DNA of 64,000 nt, taken from contig NC_081408.1 of the NCBI RefSeq assembly GCF_030272615.1, positions 617,394,476-617,458,475 on the forward strand. The letters run 5' to 3'. Numbering within the stretch: position 1 is the stretch's first letter; every line of letters begins with the position of its first letter. Under the pieces are notes generated by a model. That model saw nothing but the letters and a program-made list of their open reading frames with translations, did no database searches and was not told the DNA's origin. This DNA comes from Cryptomeria japonica. Lineage: Eukaryota; Streptophyta; Pinopsida; Cupressales; Cupressaceae. Shown here in pieces: positions 1 through 9,638 of the stretch. The translations under genes were made by a program, and so were the position numbers.

Positions 1-1
1 G

Positions 2-430
2 GGGTTCTCCAAACCCCCTCCTCTGCAACAGACACCATAGAACCAGAGGCAGAAGCCTCCATAGTATCAGTAGGGCTCCAAGCCCAAACAATGGTAGACT
101 CAGGGACAGAGACGTGATCAGAGAGCACAAGGGTAGTACACACAGCCGACAAGGACTCAGCAGTCCTCCAAGGGTGGGTACAGTGGATCCAGTAGGACAG
201 GAGGTCAGGCCTTCTCTAGGCCTCAAGGTGCCTAGTTTTAGGCATGGGGTGCTTGCTTTACGTGTGGAGCCATGGGCCATATGGCGAGGGATTGCCCTCA
301 GGGTCAGGTGGCAGGGAATCAGCAGATGGCCACTTCAGAGCTGACAGTTGGTGATATGGGCAGGTCCCATAGAGTATTTGTAGCGGTTGACAACCGCCAG
401 GCTGAGCATCAGGCCACGGTTATCGAATCT
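2..430 (+). pseudogene. gag: gag 3' part of Gy1, CCHC zinc knuckle, stop-riddled
   Basis: This is the C-terminal part of a gypsy gag, in the same frame as the following pol (codons starting at 2, 5, 8...). The first 80 codons are rich in Gln, Pro, Gly, Arg and Ser, as in the low-complexity linker before a zinc knuckle. An intact CX2CX4HX4C knuckle (CFTCGAMGHMARDC) is encoded around 249-294 and would bind genomic RNA in the capsid. Seven in-frame stops, at 38, 62, 71, 95, 134, 233 and 239, are all TAG, most of them inside the Gln-rich stretch, as if CAG codons had mutated. The start and the capsid domain lie upstream of the window. It cannot make a full protein as it stands. Confidence 0.85.
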
Positions 431-3400
431 ACAGGTACGATCAAAGGTAACAATGTATCTATTTTGTTTGATTCAAGAGCTATTGACTCCTTTATATCTC
501 TATTGGTTGTGGAGCATTGCAGGCTAGTGGCAACTAGATAGGGTGTCAGTTGGGAAGTGGAATTAGCTTCAGGGGCTAGAGTGTCAGTGGAATCAGAGGT
601 TAGGACATGTCAGCTACAGATTGGCAAGACCACCACTTTAGTAGACTTTAGAGTGACCCCACTTGGATCTTACGGAATCATACTTGGCATGGATTGACTT
701 TATGCCCACAGAGCCAAGATGGATTGCCGCCTGAAAAGGATTAAGTGTGATGATGATCATGGTTCACCCATAGTTATCACCGGGATTCAGAGGCCCGTGT
801 CTCTTTGTATGATCTCTGCAATGTAGCTTAAGCAGAGCATGTGAAAGAGATGTCAGCTATTTGCTATCACTATCAGTGATAGAGGAGAAGAGGAAGAAAA
901 AGAAACATCGCTTGACAACCATCCTATCCTTAAGGGATATTCAGATGTATTTCCTTCAGAGTTACTGGGAATGCCACCCCGTAGAGAGATTGATTTTCAT
1001 ATAGATCTAGTACCAAGAGCTGAGCCAGTTTCTAGAGCACCTTATAGGATGACCACAAATGAGCTAAATGAACTCAAAATATAGCTTGAGGAACTCCTTG
1101 AGAAGGGTCATATTCATCCTAGCGTATCCCCTTGGGGTGCACTAGTCATCTTCATTAAGAAGAAGGATGGATCTCTCCGATTATGTATAGATTATCGACA
1201 GCTAAATAAAGTAACCATCAAGAACCGATATCCTTTGCCCAAAATTGATGATTTATTCGACTAGCTTCAAGGTGCCAAAGTCTTTTCCAAAATAGATCTG
1301 AAGTCAGAATACCATTAGCTAAGAATAGTGGAGAGTGATATCCATAAGACTGCATTTCGCACTAGATATGGTCACTATGAGTTCACTGTAGTCCCATTCG
1401 AACTTACGAATGCCCCAGCAGTTTTTATGAGCCTCATGAATGGGGTGTTCCGTACATTTCTGGACCATTTTGTTATTGTATTTCTTGATGATATATTGAT
1501 ATATTCTCGAAATGAGAAGGAGCATGAGGAGCACCTGAATCAGGTATTGCAGTGTTTGCGGGATAACCAGTTGTTTGGTAGTTTGTCGAAGTGTTCTTTC
1601 TTCTGGTCAGAGGTCAAGTACCTTGGGCACGTTATTTCCAGTGATGGGATCTCAGTTGACCCATCAAAGATTAGGGCTATTATGGATTCGCCAGTGCCAA
1701 CCAGTGTGACAGAGGTTAGGAGTTTCAAGGGCTTAGCAGGGTATTACTGACGTTTTGTTGAGGGATTCTCCAGAGTCGCACACCCTATTACTTCTCTTCA
1801 GTGTAAAGGGAATAAATTTGAGTGGATAGAGAAGTGCGAGAAGGCCTTTCAGGAACTCAAAAGGGCACTTACTAGCGCTCCTATCCTTGTTGTACTAGAC
1901 CCCACAGCTGACTTCATGGTTTGTACAGATGCTTCACTAGAGGGTTTAGGAGTAGTTCTTATGTAGGATGGTAGGGCCATAGCTTATGAGTCTAGGAAAC
2001 TTAAGACTCATGAACTTAATTATCCCACTCATGACCTTGAGCTCGCAGCAGTAGTGCATGCACTTGTGAGATGGAGACACTTCCTTTTAGGTCATCACTT
2101 TGAGTTGCATTCAGATCATCAAAGTCTTTAGTATATTTTCACTCAGCCGAACCTTAATGCACGTCAGAGGAGATGGATGGAGTTCTTGTGTGAATATGAT
2201 TTTGACGTTCACTACATCAAAGGAAAGGAAAATGTAGTTGTCGATGCTTTGAGTAGGAGATGTCACGAGGTTTACACCATATCTATGGGCACGGATTTGA
2301 GAGACCGTATACTACAGCACTTGCCAGAGGATGGATGGTATGCAGAGGTTGGTCAGGTAATACGATCTCAGGTTACTCTAGAAGGGAAATATGTGGATTA
2401 TTCTTTGGAGTCCAATGGACTATTACGCCATAGAGAGTGCATTTATGTACCTTCCTCCGGAGGGTTGCGAGAGTTCATTGTCACAGAGGCTCATAGAGCT
2501 CCTTATGCAGCGCAACCCAGGGTTAACAAGTTGCATGCTGACTTGAGGCAGTTATATCATTGGCCGGGAATGCGGCAATTCATTGCTGAGATAGTAGCTC
2601 GATGCCTTGAGTGTCAGAGAGTAAAGGCGAAGCACCGCCATCCAGGTGGGTTGCTCCAGTCTCATGCTATACCAAAGTGGAAGTGGGATACTATATCCAT
2701 GGATTTCATCATTGATCCTCCTATGTCTTCTCGTCGCCATGATGCTATCTTGGTGACAGTTGACAAGTTGACCAAAGTAGCTCACTTTTCACCAGTCTGT
2801 ACTACTTTCATAGCTCCAGTAGTAGCATAGGTGTTCTTGCGAGACATTGTTAGACTTCATAGTGTGCCCCACAAGATTATTTCTGATAGGGATTCTCTTT
2901 TCACTTCTTCCTTTTGGAAGTCATTATAGGTAGCTATGGGCACTAAGCTCAATTTCAGTATAGCCTATCACCCAGAAACAGATGATCAGACAGAGAGGGT
3001 CAATCAGGTGTTAGAGGATATGCTTCTCATGTACGTCATGGATCATCAGACCCGGTGGGAGGAGTATCTTCCCTTAGTGGAGTTTGCCTATAAAAATGGG
3101 CATCACACTTCTTTGGGGATGCCACCCTATCAGGCATTATACGGCAGGCCTTGTAGGATGCCCTTGAGTTGGGATTGCATAGAGGACAGAGTTGCTATTG
3201 GTCCTGAGATAGTTCAGGATATGGAAAAATAGGTGGATTTGATTACGCAGTGAATCAGAGAGGCTTAGGATAGACAGAAGAAATATGCTGATGCAAAGAG
3301 GATAGATTGTAGCTACTTGGTTGGAGATAGAGTCTTCTTGAGAGTGCGACCGCATAAGAGTCCAATCCATTACAGAAAGGGTTCTAAGCTTGCACCTTGC

Positions 3401-3763
3401 TTTGTAGGACCTTTTGAGATTCTTGAGAGGATAGGCCCAGATGCCTACCATTTAGCATTTGCACCTAGTCTGTCACGCATCCACGATGTGTTTCATGTAT
3501 CAGTTTTGAGAAAATATATCTATGATGAGTCTCACATTTTAGATTGGGATGCCTTGTAGGTGGAGTCGGACGGGCAGCTAGCTTTGGAGCCCATTCGCAT
3601 TTTGGCACGTCGGACGCTGGCCCTTCGAGGTCGAGAGATGGACCAGGTTAGGGTCCAGTGGGATTGCTATAATGAGGTTATGACTTCATGGGAGGACGCA
3701 ACACGTATGAGATCAGAGTACCCCCACCTCTTTGATGAACTCCAGGAGGAAGTTCATGCGTAG
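431..3763 (+). pseudogene. pol: pol of Gy1: protease, RT, RNase H, integrase, chromodomain-like end
   Basis: One continuous reading frame encodes a gypsy polyprotein. Protease: LFDSRAIDSFIS near 464-499, with DSR in place of catalytic DSG. RT: about 1040-1750, with the polymerase motif FLDD at 1481-1492 intact. RNase H: about 1790-2270. Integrase: about 2480-3400, with the DD and E positions visible (SMDFI, ISDRD, QTERVN); the zinc finger has Gln where the second His is expected. The last 65 codons (VRVQWDCYNEVMTSWE) resemble a degenerate chromodomain. The frame is kept from 2 to 3763 with no shift, but it holds 16 premature stops after gag: TAG at 539, 824, 1082, 1262, 1316, 1964, 2129, 2828, 2927, 3230, 3266 and 3557, and TGA at 695, 842, 1748 and 3251. 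The natural stop is TAG at 3761-3763. Confidence 0.92.
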
Positions 3764-3773
3764 AGGGGGAGGG
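3762..3773 (+). promoter_or_regulatory. polypurine tract of Gy1
   Basis: A run of A and G (AGAGGGGGAGGG) directly follows the pol stop codon and directly precedes a TG dinucleotide. This is the usual position of the plus-strand primer tract just before a 3' LTR. Confidence 0.75.
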
Positions 3774-6192
3774 TGTGAGGCCTCACCTCAACTTAGTCTG
3801 ACATTTCAGTGATTTTTATATATTGACTATAATGGATACTTTATTTTGATGCATATTGAAACTTAGTACTGATATGGTTTCAGGATTTGGATAACATTGC
3901 TATATTTTGATGATTTACTTATATGCTTTATGAGATAGAACACTACATGATTGTTAGATAAGATGATATTGCGATGATAGATGCCATTATTGAATTTGCA
4001 GGACTTTACTATGATAATAGAATTATGATGTATGGTTTAGTTTATGTGAATTAGGATAAAATTGCTTATGTGAAATTGCTTGATAAAAGATGTATTTAAT
4101 TTGTTCGGATGTAAATTGTATGCAAGTGATGATGTGTATTGTTATTCCTTTGAATTGTATTATATGTGGATATTTGAAAGTACTAATGTGTAAATTGAGA
4201 TGCGTAGGAAGTTATCCATGTGACCATGGAAAATTTACGGAGAACCAAACCTAGACTTATGTATGTTCATAAGCCAGGGGTTGTCTATTTGGAGAGACAA
4301 CACCCCGTTTGTATTGTATTTTATTCGTAACAGTATATGCTGCTTGTGTGTTAAGTGTTATTTAAATTTATTGTGTAAAATCCACAAGAGACGTTGTCAT
4401 GTTTTAAATTGTATAGGTGTTTTCTTTGTGTCACTTGACACATGTGTGGATTTAAGTTTAAATTTCTTTTGTTGTCTCTTGGTGGGAAAGTGTTCAACTA
4501 TGGCTTTTTCATTTAATATAACATGATGTCATAAATACCTTGGGAAAGTAATTTTTGGAGAAGTCAACATATGTTTGACCCGAAAATAAACTTCAAAGGG
4601 GTTTAAAATGGGTTAAATGAACACTTAGGGGTAGTTTAATAGGGTTTTCTAAAGCCCATAAGGTATACCTAAGGGTTAGGGGTAATTTTAGGCAAGTTTC
4701 TACTCCTAAGTGACCTTTTTGACATTCTAAAATGGGGCTTTTCTGAGTTGTTCGAAAATTGAAATTAGAAATTTGAACCTAGTAGTAAACTTTCCTTTTC
4801 GAATGAGAGTTCTCTTTCCCATTTTGTCTTACCTTCCTCTTTAGTTTTTAAAAACTTGTGAGAACTGAGAGAATGAGCTTCTTAAGCAAAAATTTGAAAA
4901 TTGGAGGGTAATCACCCACTCTCCATTTTTGGAGACAAGAGAATTTCTTTTGAAAAGAATAGAATATATTTGAATAGAAAATTTGGCTAAGGGTAGAAGA
5001 AGAAGATCCGTGGATTTGGGCAGCTCTTCCTCAAATACTATCCTACCTTTGGGCAGATTAAGGTTGGTCACATTCTTCTTTAAAATGACTCTTTCTTTGC
5101 ATGTGTCTAAAAGTATGTTGGTGTAAGAAATCTATTTTCTTGTATGTCTTTTTTGGGAATTTCATTTGGTATTTTGTATTATGTTTGTGTCTGTGTTTTT
5201 TTTGGGAGTTTTTCAAGACCTCTTACTCTTGGGAGAGAGGAGGATCTTGTGGGTGGTAGCAGTGACAACCCTCAAGTGAGAGACTCTCATTTTGAGAGCA
5301 ATCACAAGGGATTTTTGTGTGACCCTTGCTGCATGGCCTGTTTGCGCAATGGGGGTCATAAGGAGGGATATAAGGCTAGAATGCCTTGGGGGGCATAAGG
5401 AATAAGGGGTTGAAATTTCTTGATGTATTTGTTGTGCCATGAGGTGGCTACATGTTTTCCATACTTGCAGTTCTTCTCAGGGTATTGGTCCACTACCACC
5501 CTTGAAAAGGTCATCACCAAAGTGTGGTGTAGTGTAACCAAGTTGGGAGTGTGTTTGAAATCTGTGTGTTTCCTGCCTTCTATGTGTTTGCATGTTTGTT
5601 ACCCGTCTAGGGCTTGGTTCTCCGAGCTCGGGGGTGGCTACTAGTTAGCCTAGGCTGGGAGGTGAGCACTCCATGGTCATATTTGTGATTTATTATGCAG
5701 GATTATCAGGAGAAAAGAATAGGACAAGTGAAAAGTTGTAGAAGATTAGTGCTTGAAGAAATCTAATTTCATTTGTAGTTATTAGTTTTAATAGGAGAAA
5801 TACACCCTCATTCGTTGGAATGAGAGACTAAATGTAAATTCGAAATATAGACATGAGATTAGTGAATGTATTTAAATAAAGAAACATCTTGTAAACTTTG
5901 CAGAATATCTTTAATATTGTAAAAAGATAAATATATTCCTATTTCTATTTGAAAAGAGTTACTTTTGAATTGCATGCAATAGTCTTTGAAATATGAAAAT
6001 CAGTTTTATTTAAATTCTGTGCTTTTCTTTCATCTGTGAATTTGTCTTCATTTTAATTGTAGAAAATATGAGTTGTAGTTGTTGTTAGATTTTAATAAAA
6101 ATATCTAGCCAGTTGGTGTAGAAAATTGCAGAATCAGTAAATGTATTTATTGCAGAAAAGAATAATGAATTCCTAAATTAGTATTCCCTAAG

Positions 6193-6315
6193 TTCAGAAA
6201 TAAAGTTTATTCGATGTGCTATGATGTATAGTTTAGCAGGAAATTTATTTTATTCAGAAATAAAGTTTATTCGATGTGCTATGATGTATAGTTTAGCAGG
6301 AAATTTATTTTATTC
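6193..6315. repeat. exact 60-bp tandem duplication
   Basis: The 60 bases from 6193 are repeated without a mismatch from 6253, and the identity runs 3 bases into a third unit. The unit contains TTTATTCGATGTGCTATGAT. Perfect identity implies a recent slippage event, or an assembly artefact. Confidence 0.9.
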
Positions 6316-6574
6316 TTAGGCATTCAAAATAAAATTAAATAAAAAAGGCATAAGTTAGATTTGCATGCATATTGTATATCGAAAAATAAATTAATTATTT
6401 CTGTTTCCTATAAAAGCAATATAGTATAATGAAGTTTTGAAAATCATTATCCCATCTATATCCTCTTCATGTAAATCAAAATACTAGAGTCTATTTATTT
6501 TAATTGGATGCCTCTTGAAATTTATAAATTCATACAAATATAGTATTAAGGCAGTTTGCATGTATATCATTATA

Positions 6575-6750
6575 ACTATGGCTTTTTTTTTTTTTTAAAT
6601 TTAAAATAGAATAAAATGCATTGTATATATATATAAAATTAGATATGAATATATCTAAATATAAAAAAAGATATATATATATATATATTTAAAAAAAAAT
6701 ACATAAAAAAAATAAAATTTATAACTTAAAAAAAAAAAAGGGGTTTTTTT
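6575..6750. repeat. AT-rich low-complexity tracts
   Basis: Runs of T (6583), TA dinucleotides (6626 and 6672-6689), and A and T runs (6690-6750) make up most of this stretch. No gene is visible. It borders the palindrome array on the left. Confidence 0.8.
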
Positions 6751-6763
6751 TGGGTCGCGGACC

Positions 6764-6955
6764 CCACTGTGTGTACACACAGTGGTCGGCCTCACGGCTT
6801 CCACTGTGTGAACACATAGTGTGGGCCATGTCTTCCACTATGTGGTCACACAGTGTGGGCTGCATCGGCTCCCACTGTGTGGACACACAGTATCGGCCGC
6901 AACCGCCATTGTGTGGACACACAGTGTTGCTGCGCCGCCACTGGGCACACAGTGG
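6764..6955. repeat. array of six near-palindromes, period 32-37 bp
   Basis: Six units built on CCACTGTGTG-NN-ACACAGTG start at 6764, 6801, 6835, 6872, 6906 and 6938. The first (6764-6785) is a perfect 22-bp palindrome; the others are near-palindromes of 18-21 bp. The spacers of roughly 13-16 bp are GC-rich and differ from each other. Each unit could form a hairpin in DNA or RNA. The flanks are A/T runs on the left and ordinary LTR-like sequence on the right. Confidence 0.85.
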
Positions 6956-7213
6956 CGCCCCCGTCGCCCCCTTAAACCTGTGAAAAATACCATGGCCGTC
7001 GCTCGATGGGTTTCAGCCCTACATCAAAATGCTAATAAAATATATATATATATATTAAACCCTAGCCCGAGTAAGGCTAGGGTAATAAATAAATCAAATA
7101 AAATGGTAACCCATTTAGATTAGGGTCATTTTATAATTGAAAATCCCTAATTAGAGTTTGAAGGGCTTAATTGCTATTAAGTTGGAAAATCTTGTATAAT
7201 ATATATATATATA

Positions 7214-8458
7214 TGTAGCATCCTAAAATTCTGACACTTGCAATTTCGACTGCATTTCGGTCTTCACGATGGCGACGCAACATGCAACCTGAATGGAGAC
7301 CCCGAAACCTGATTATGACACTGAAAACTGCATTTTCTTGCACCCTGGCCTGAACCTCCTTTGCACCCTGCTGTCCCGGGAGGTGGGACCAGAGCGCCCA
7401 GTGCCCTGGTCCCCAAGGACCATGGCGCCCAGCGCCCTGGTCCCTGGGTCCTATTTTGGGCCCGGTCTCTTTTGGACTTCGGGTCTTAATGTTTGCAAAT
7501 TGGAAAATTATCTTTCCTGGTCGGCCTAAGGTCAGGAAAATCAGTCTATCAGCCCTAATTGACAAGTATATAAACTACATTTTCCTCTCTCATATGATAG
7601 GATGGAAAAAGCATGGAAACTATACTCAAGCATTCAAGCATTCAAGCATTCTTTCAAGCGATTGATCATTCTAAGTCTCCATTCAAGGCTAAGTGTTGCA
7701 TTCAAGACAAGGATTCAACCATTGAAGAGGAGATCACATACTACATGCTACATACAACATACAACCATACAACAAACAACAACATCTATACCTTTGCACA
7801 TAAGGATACAAACATCCTTACAACAAGGTATTAGTACTTGTTTTACATTACATACATTGACATTTACAGCATTTTCTCATTTCTTGGTTAATTCCAAAAC
7901 CGGGGTTTGACCTAAGGGCAAACCCCTAATCCCTAACCCCCCAATCGTCTTCGCTTTTCTATGTGTAGGTTGCAGGTACGCGGCTGAAATTGAAGATCTG
8001 GAATCCTTGTGCAGAGACGAACAGATCCCCCTTCGTTTCGCGGATTTTTCGGAGGACCGTGTGCACGCCGGGCGCCATCGTCCCGTCAACTTTTGCTCAA
8101 ATTTGCAGGACAGTGCCATCTCGACATTTTACTGCTAATTCTAGGTCCGCAGCTTCATTCTATATCCCTATCTCAGTTTATAAGCGAATCTTTGTCACTT
8201 TCTATGCATTCCTATCTTAATTCTTCTATCAACATTCTTTACAAAAGAGGGTAGCCTTGCTGTCTTAACCCTTGAAACACATTTAGCATCCAATCTTGCA
8301 TTGTGTGGGATTGGATCTTGTGGGTTTCAACCCCTCTTTTGAATGTAAAGTCTCTCCCCTAAGTGAAAACCATCAACCCTAGTGACTCTCCCTTCTCTCT
8401 CCTTGGAGTTGGAAGAGGGGAGAGCAACTAGGGTTCGATCGCGATTTTCCGCTTTACA
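7214..8458 (+). repeat. 5' LTR of TRG1
   Basis: This 1245-bp LTR starts TGTAGCATCC and ends GCTTTACA. It matches 13807-15027 closely throughout. The main differences are an extra 15-16 bases near 7228 (the 3' copy lost the stretch between two short CGAC repeats) and small changes near 8106. Open frames inside the two LTRs recur in both copies and are not genes. A motif around 8051-8100 (GGACCGTGTGCAC) recurs twice in the leader. Confidence 0.95.
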
Positions 8459-8482
8459 TTTTGGTGAACCCGACGCGAACAT
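8459..8482 (+). promoter_or_regulatory. putative primer-binding site of TRG1
   Basis: The sequence TTTTGGTGAACCCGACGCG follows the 5' LTR directly, where the tRNA primer site belongs, and contains the TGG expected to pair with a tRNA CCA end. I do not assign the tRNA. It differs from the TGGTATCAGAGC site used by the copia-like elements in this window. Confidence 0.6.
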
Positions 8483-9638
8483 CCTTTCTGATTATTCATG
8501 GTTAGATCTGAAAATTGGATTCCTTGATTACATTTCCATGTTTGATCTTTTGCAAAATTTTAGAGGTTAATTGCATAAAAACCCTAAATTTTCCTTTTAA
8601 GTAATTAAACTTGTGAAATGTTTAATTGTTAATGCTTGTTTCAGATCTGCCCTTCTATTACAAATTATCAATTCATATTTGTGCTTTAATTTTGAAAATT
8701 AAGTGGTTAAGTGTCAAAACCCTAATTTTTGAAACCCTCTTGATTCAACCTTTGACTGATAATTTCACTAATCAAAACATCTCCAAATCGGCTGTAACTT
8801 TGGATTCCGCAATAAAATCACAATATCTTTCATCCCTGAAAATTTAGAAAAAAGTTGCGAGGACCGTGTGCACTCTGAGCGCCATCGTCCCCAACATTTT
8901 TTCCGAAATTTCGGGAGCGTGATCTTACTGTATTTTCCTACTAAAATCCAGAATTTTGGCTGATTTTATTAATTTTAACACCTTCAAAATTACAGTCAAA
9001 GTTGGTCTAGTGATTGCTTGGATTGAGGCTTCTAATCATTCAAAAATTGTTGAAATTGAAATTTGTGTCAAAATTGTGTTTCTTACAATCCTAAATCTGA
9101 AAAGTGTGTTAGCATTCATTCGAAATTTCAGTGCTTTATTCAAATTCTTGCAATTTGTGACTTTTGAAATTAAGTGCTTAATTACAACAACTTTGATTTC
9201 CGCTTTTAAAATTGAATTTTGCGTGAAATTGAGTCAACTTTCAAATTTCAAAACTTACATTGCTTTTGGTATTCCCTCTAAAATCATAAAATTCAAAATT
9301 TCAGTTTCCCTCTGTTTTTCAAAATTCAAATTTTGCATTTTTCGACAATCTTGGTAGGGTTCAATTTTGAGATTGCAACTTTAATTTGGCCTATCTACAG
9401 ATCGTAAAATCACTCAATTTTTTCAGGTTAGCTGTAAAATCATCATAACTTTCATCCCTGCAAATTTCGAAAAAAGTTGCGAGGACCGTGTGCACCCCAA
9501 GCGCCACGGTCCCGGACATTTTTTCCGAAATTTCGGGAGATTGTCCTGATTGTATTTAACAGCTTAAATCTGGAAGATTGGCTGGTTTTACTGAAATTGG
9601 CTACCTCTAAAATTCAAAATCTTCTCTCTCTCTAGTGC
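8483..9638 (+). other. untranslated leader of TRG1 with a duplicated structured motif
   Basis: This 1.16-kb leader has no convincing coding region. Two segments, about 8812-8920 and 9434-9540, are alike: ATCTTTCATCCCTG, then AAAAAAGTTGCGAGGACCG, GTGCAC, a GCGCC core and TTTTTTCCGAAATTTCGGGAG. A shorter version is in each LTR. In the second copy GGACCGTG (9483-9490) and CACGGTCC (9505-9512) form an 8-bp stem around a loop beginning TGCAC. The position between primer site and gag is where packaging and dimerisation signals sit in retroelements. Confidence 0.7.

Larger units (their letters stand above)
3774..7213 (+). repeat. 3' LTR of Gy1, left part (no gene)
   Basis: This stretch has no credible coding region. 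It starts with TGTGAGGCC straight after the polypurine tract, so at least its beginning is the Gy1 3' LTR. It then becomes AT-rich with homopolymer runs and holds a 60-bp tandem duplication (6193) and a palindrome array (6764). Short open frames here are not conserved and overlap low-complexity DNA. Whether the LTR really continues to 7213 and resumes at 15028 depends on the boundary at 15723. An alternative is that the LTR ends somewhere between 5 and 6 kb and the remainder is unrelated old repeat DNA. Confidence 0.45.

Noticed and set aside
2-3763. A recoded genetic code with TAG read as Gln
   Set aside because: It would tidily explain the stops, but TAG is also the natural end of Gy1 pol and TRG1 gag, TGA stops occur too, and protease and zinc-finger residues are also damaged. 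Methylation-driven decay explains it better.
6764-6955. CRISPR-like array (about 21-base repeats, 13-16-base spacers)
   Set aside because: The repeats are palindromic and diverge between units, the spacers are too short, the context is plant LTR DNA and no cas gene is present.
7293-8254. Open frames in the TRG1 LTR (repeated at 13871-14790)
   Set aside because: They recur only because the LTR is duplicated. They overlap each other in several frames, have no protein-like composition and are broken in the solo LTR.
8626-9357. Two plus-strand frames in the TRG1 leader
   Set aside because: They lie between primer site and gag, have Ile/Phe/Lys-biased composition typical of AT-rich DNA and no domain.
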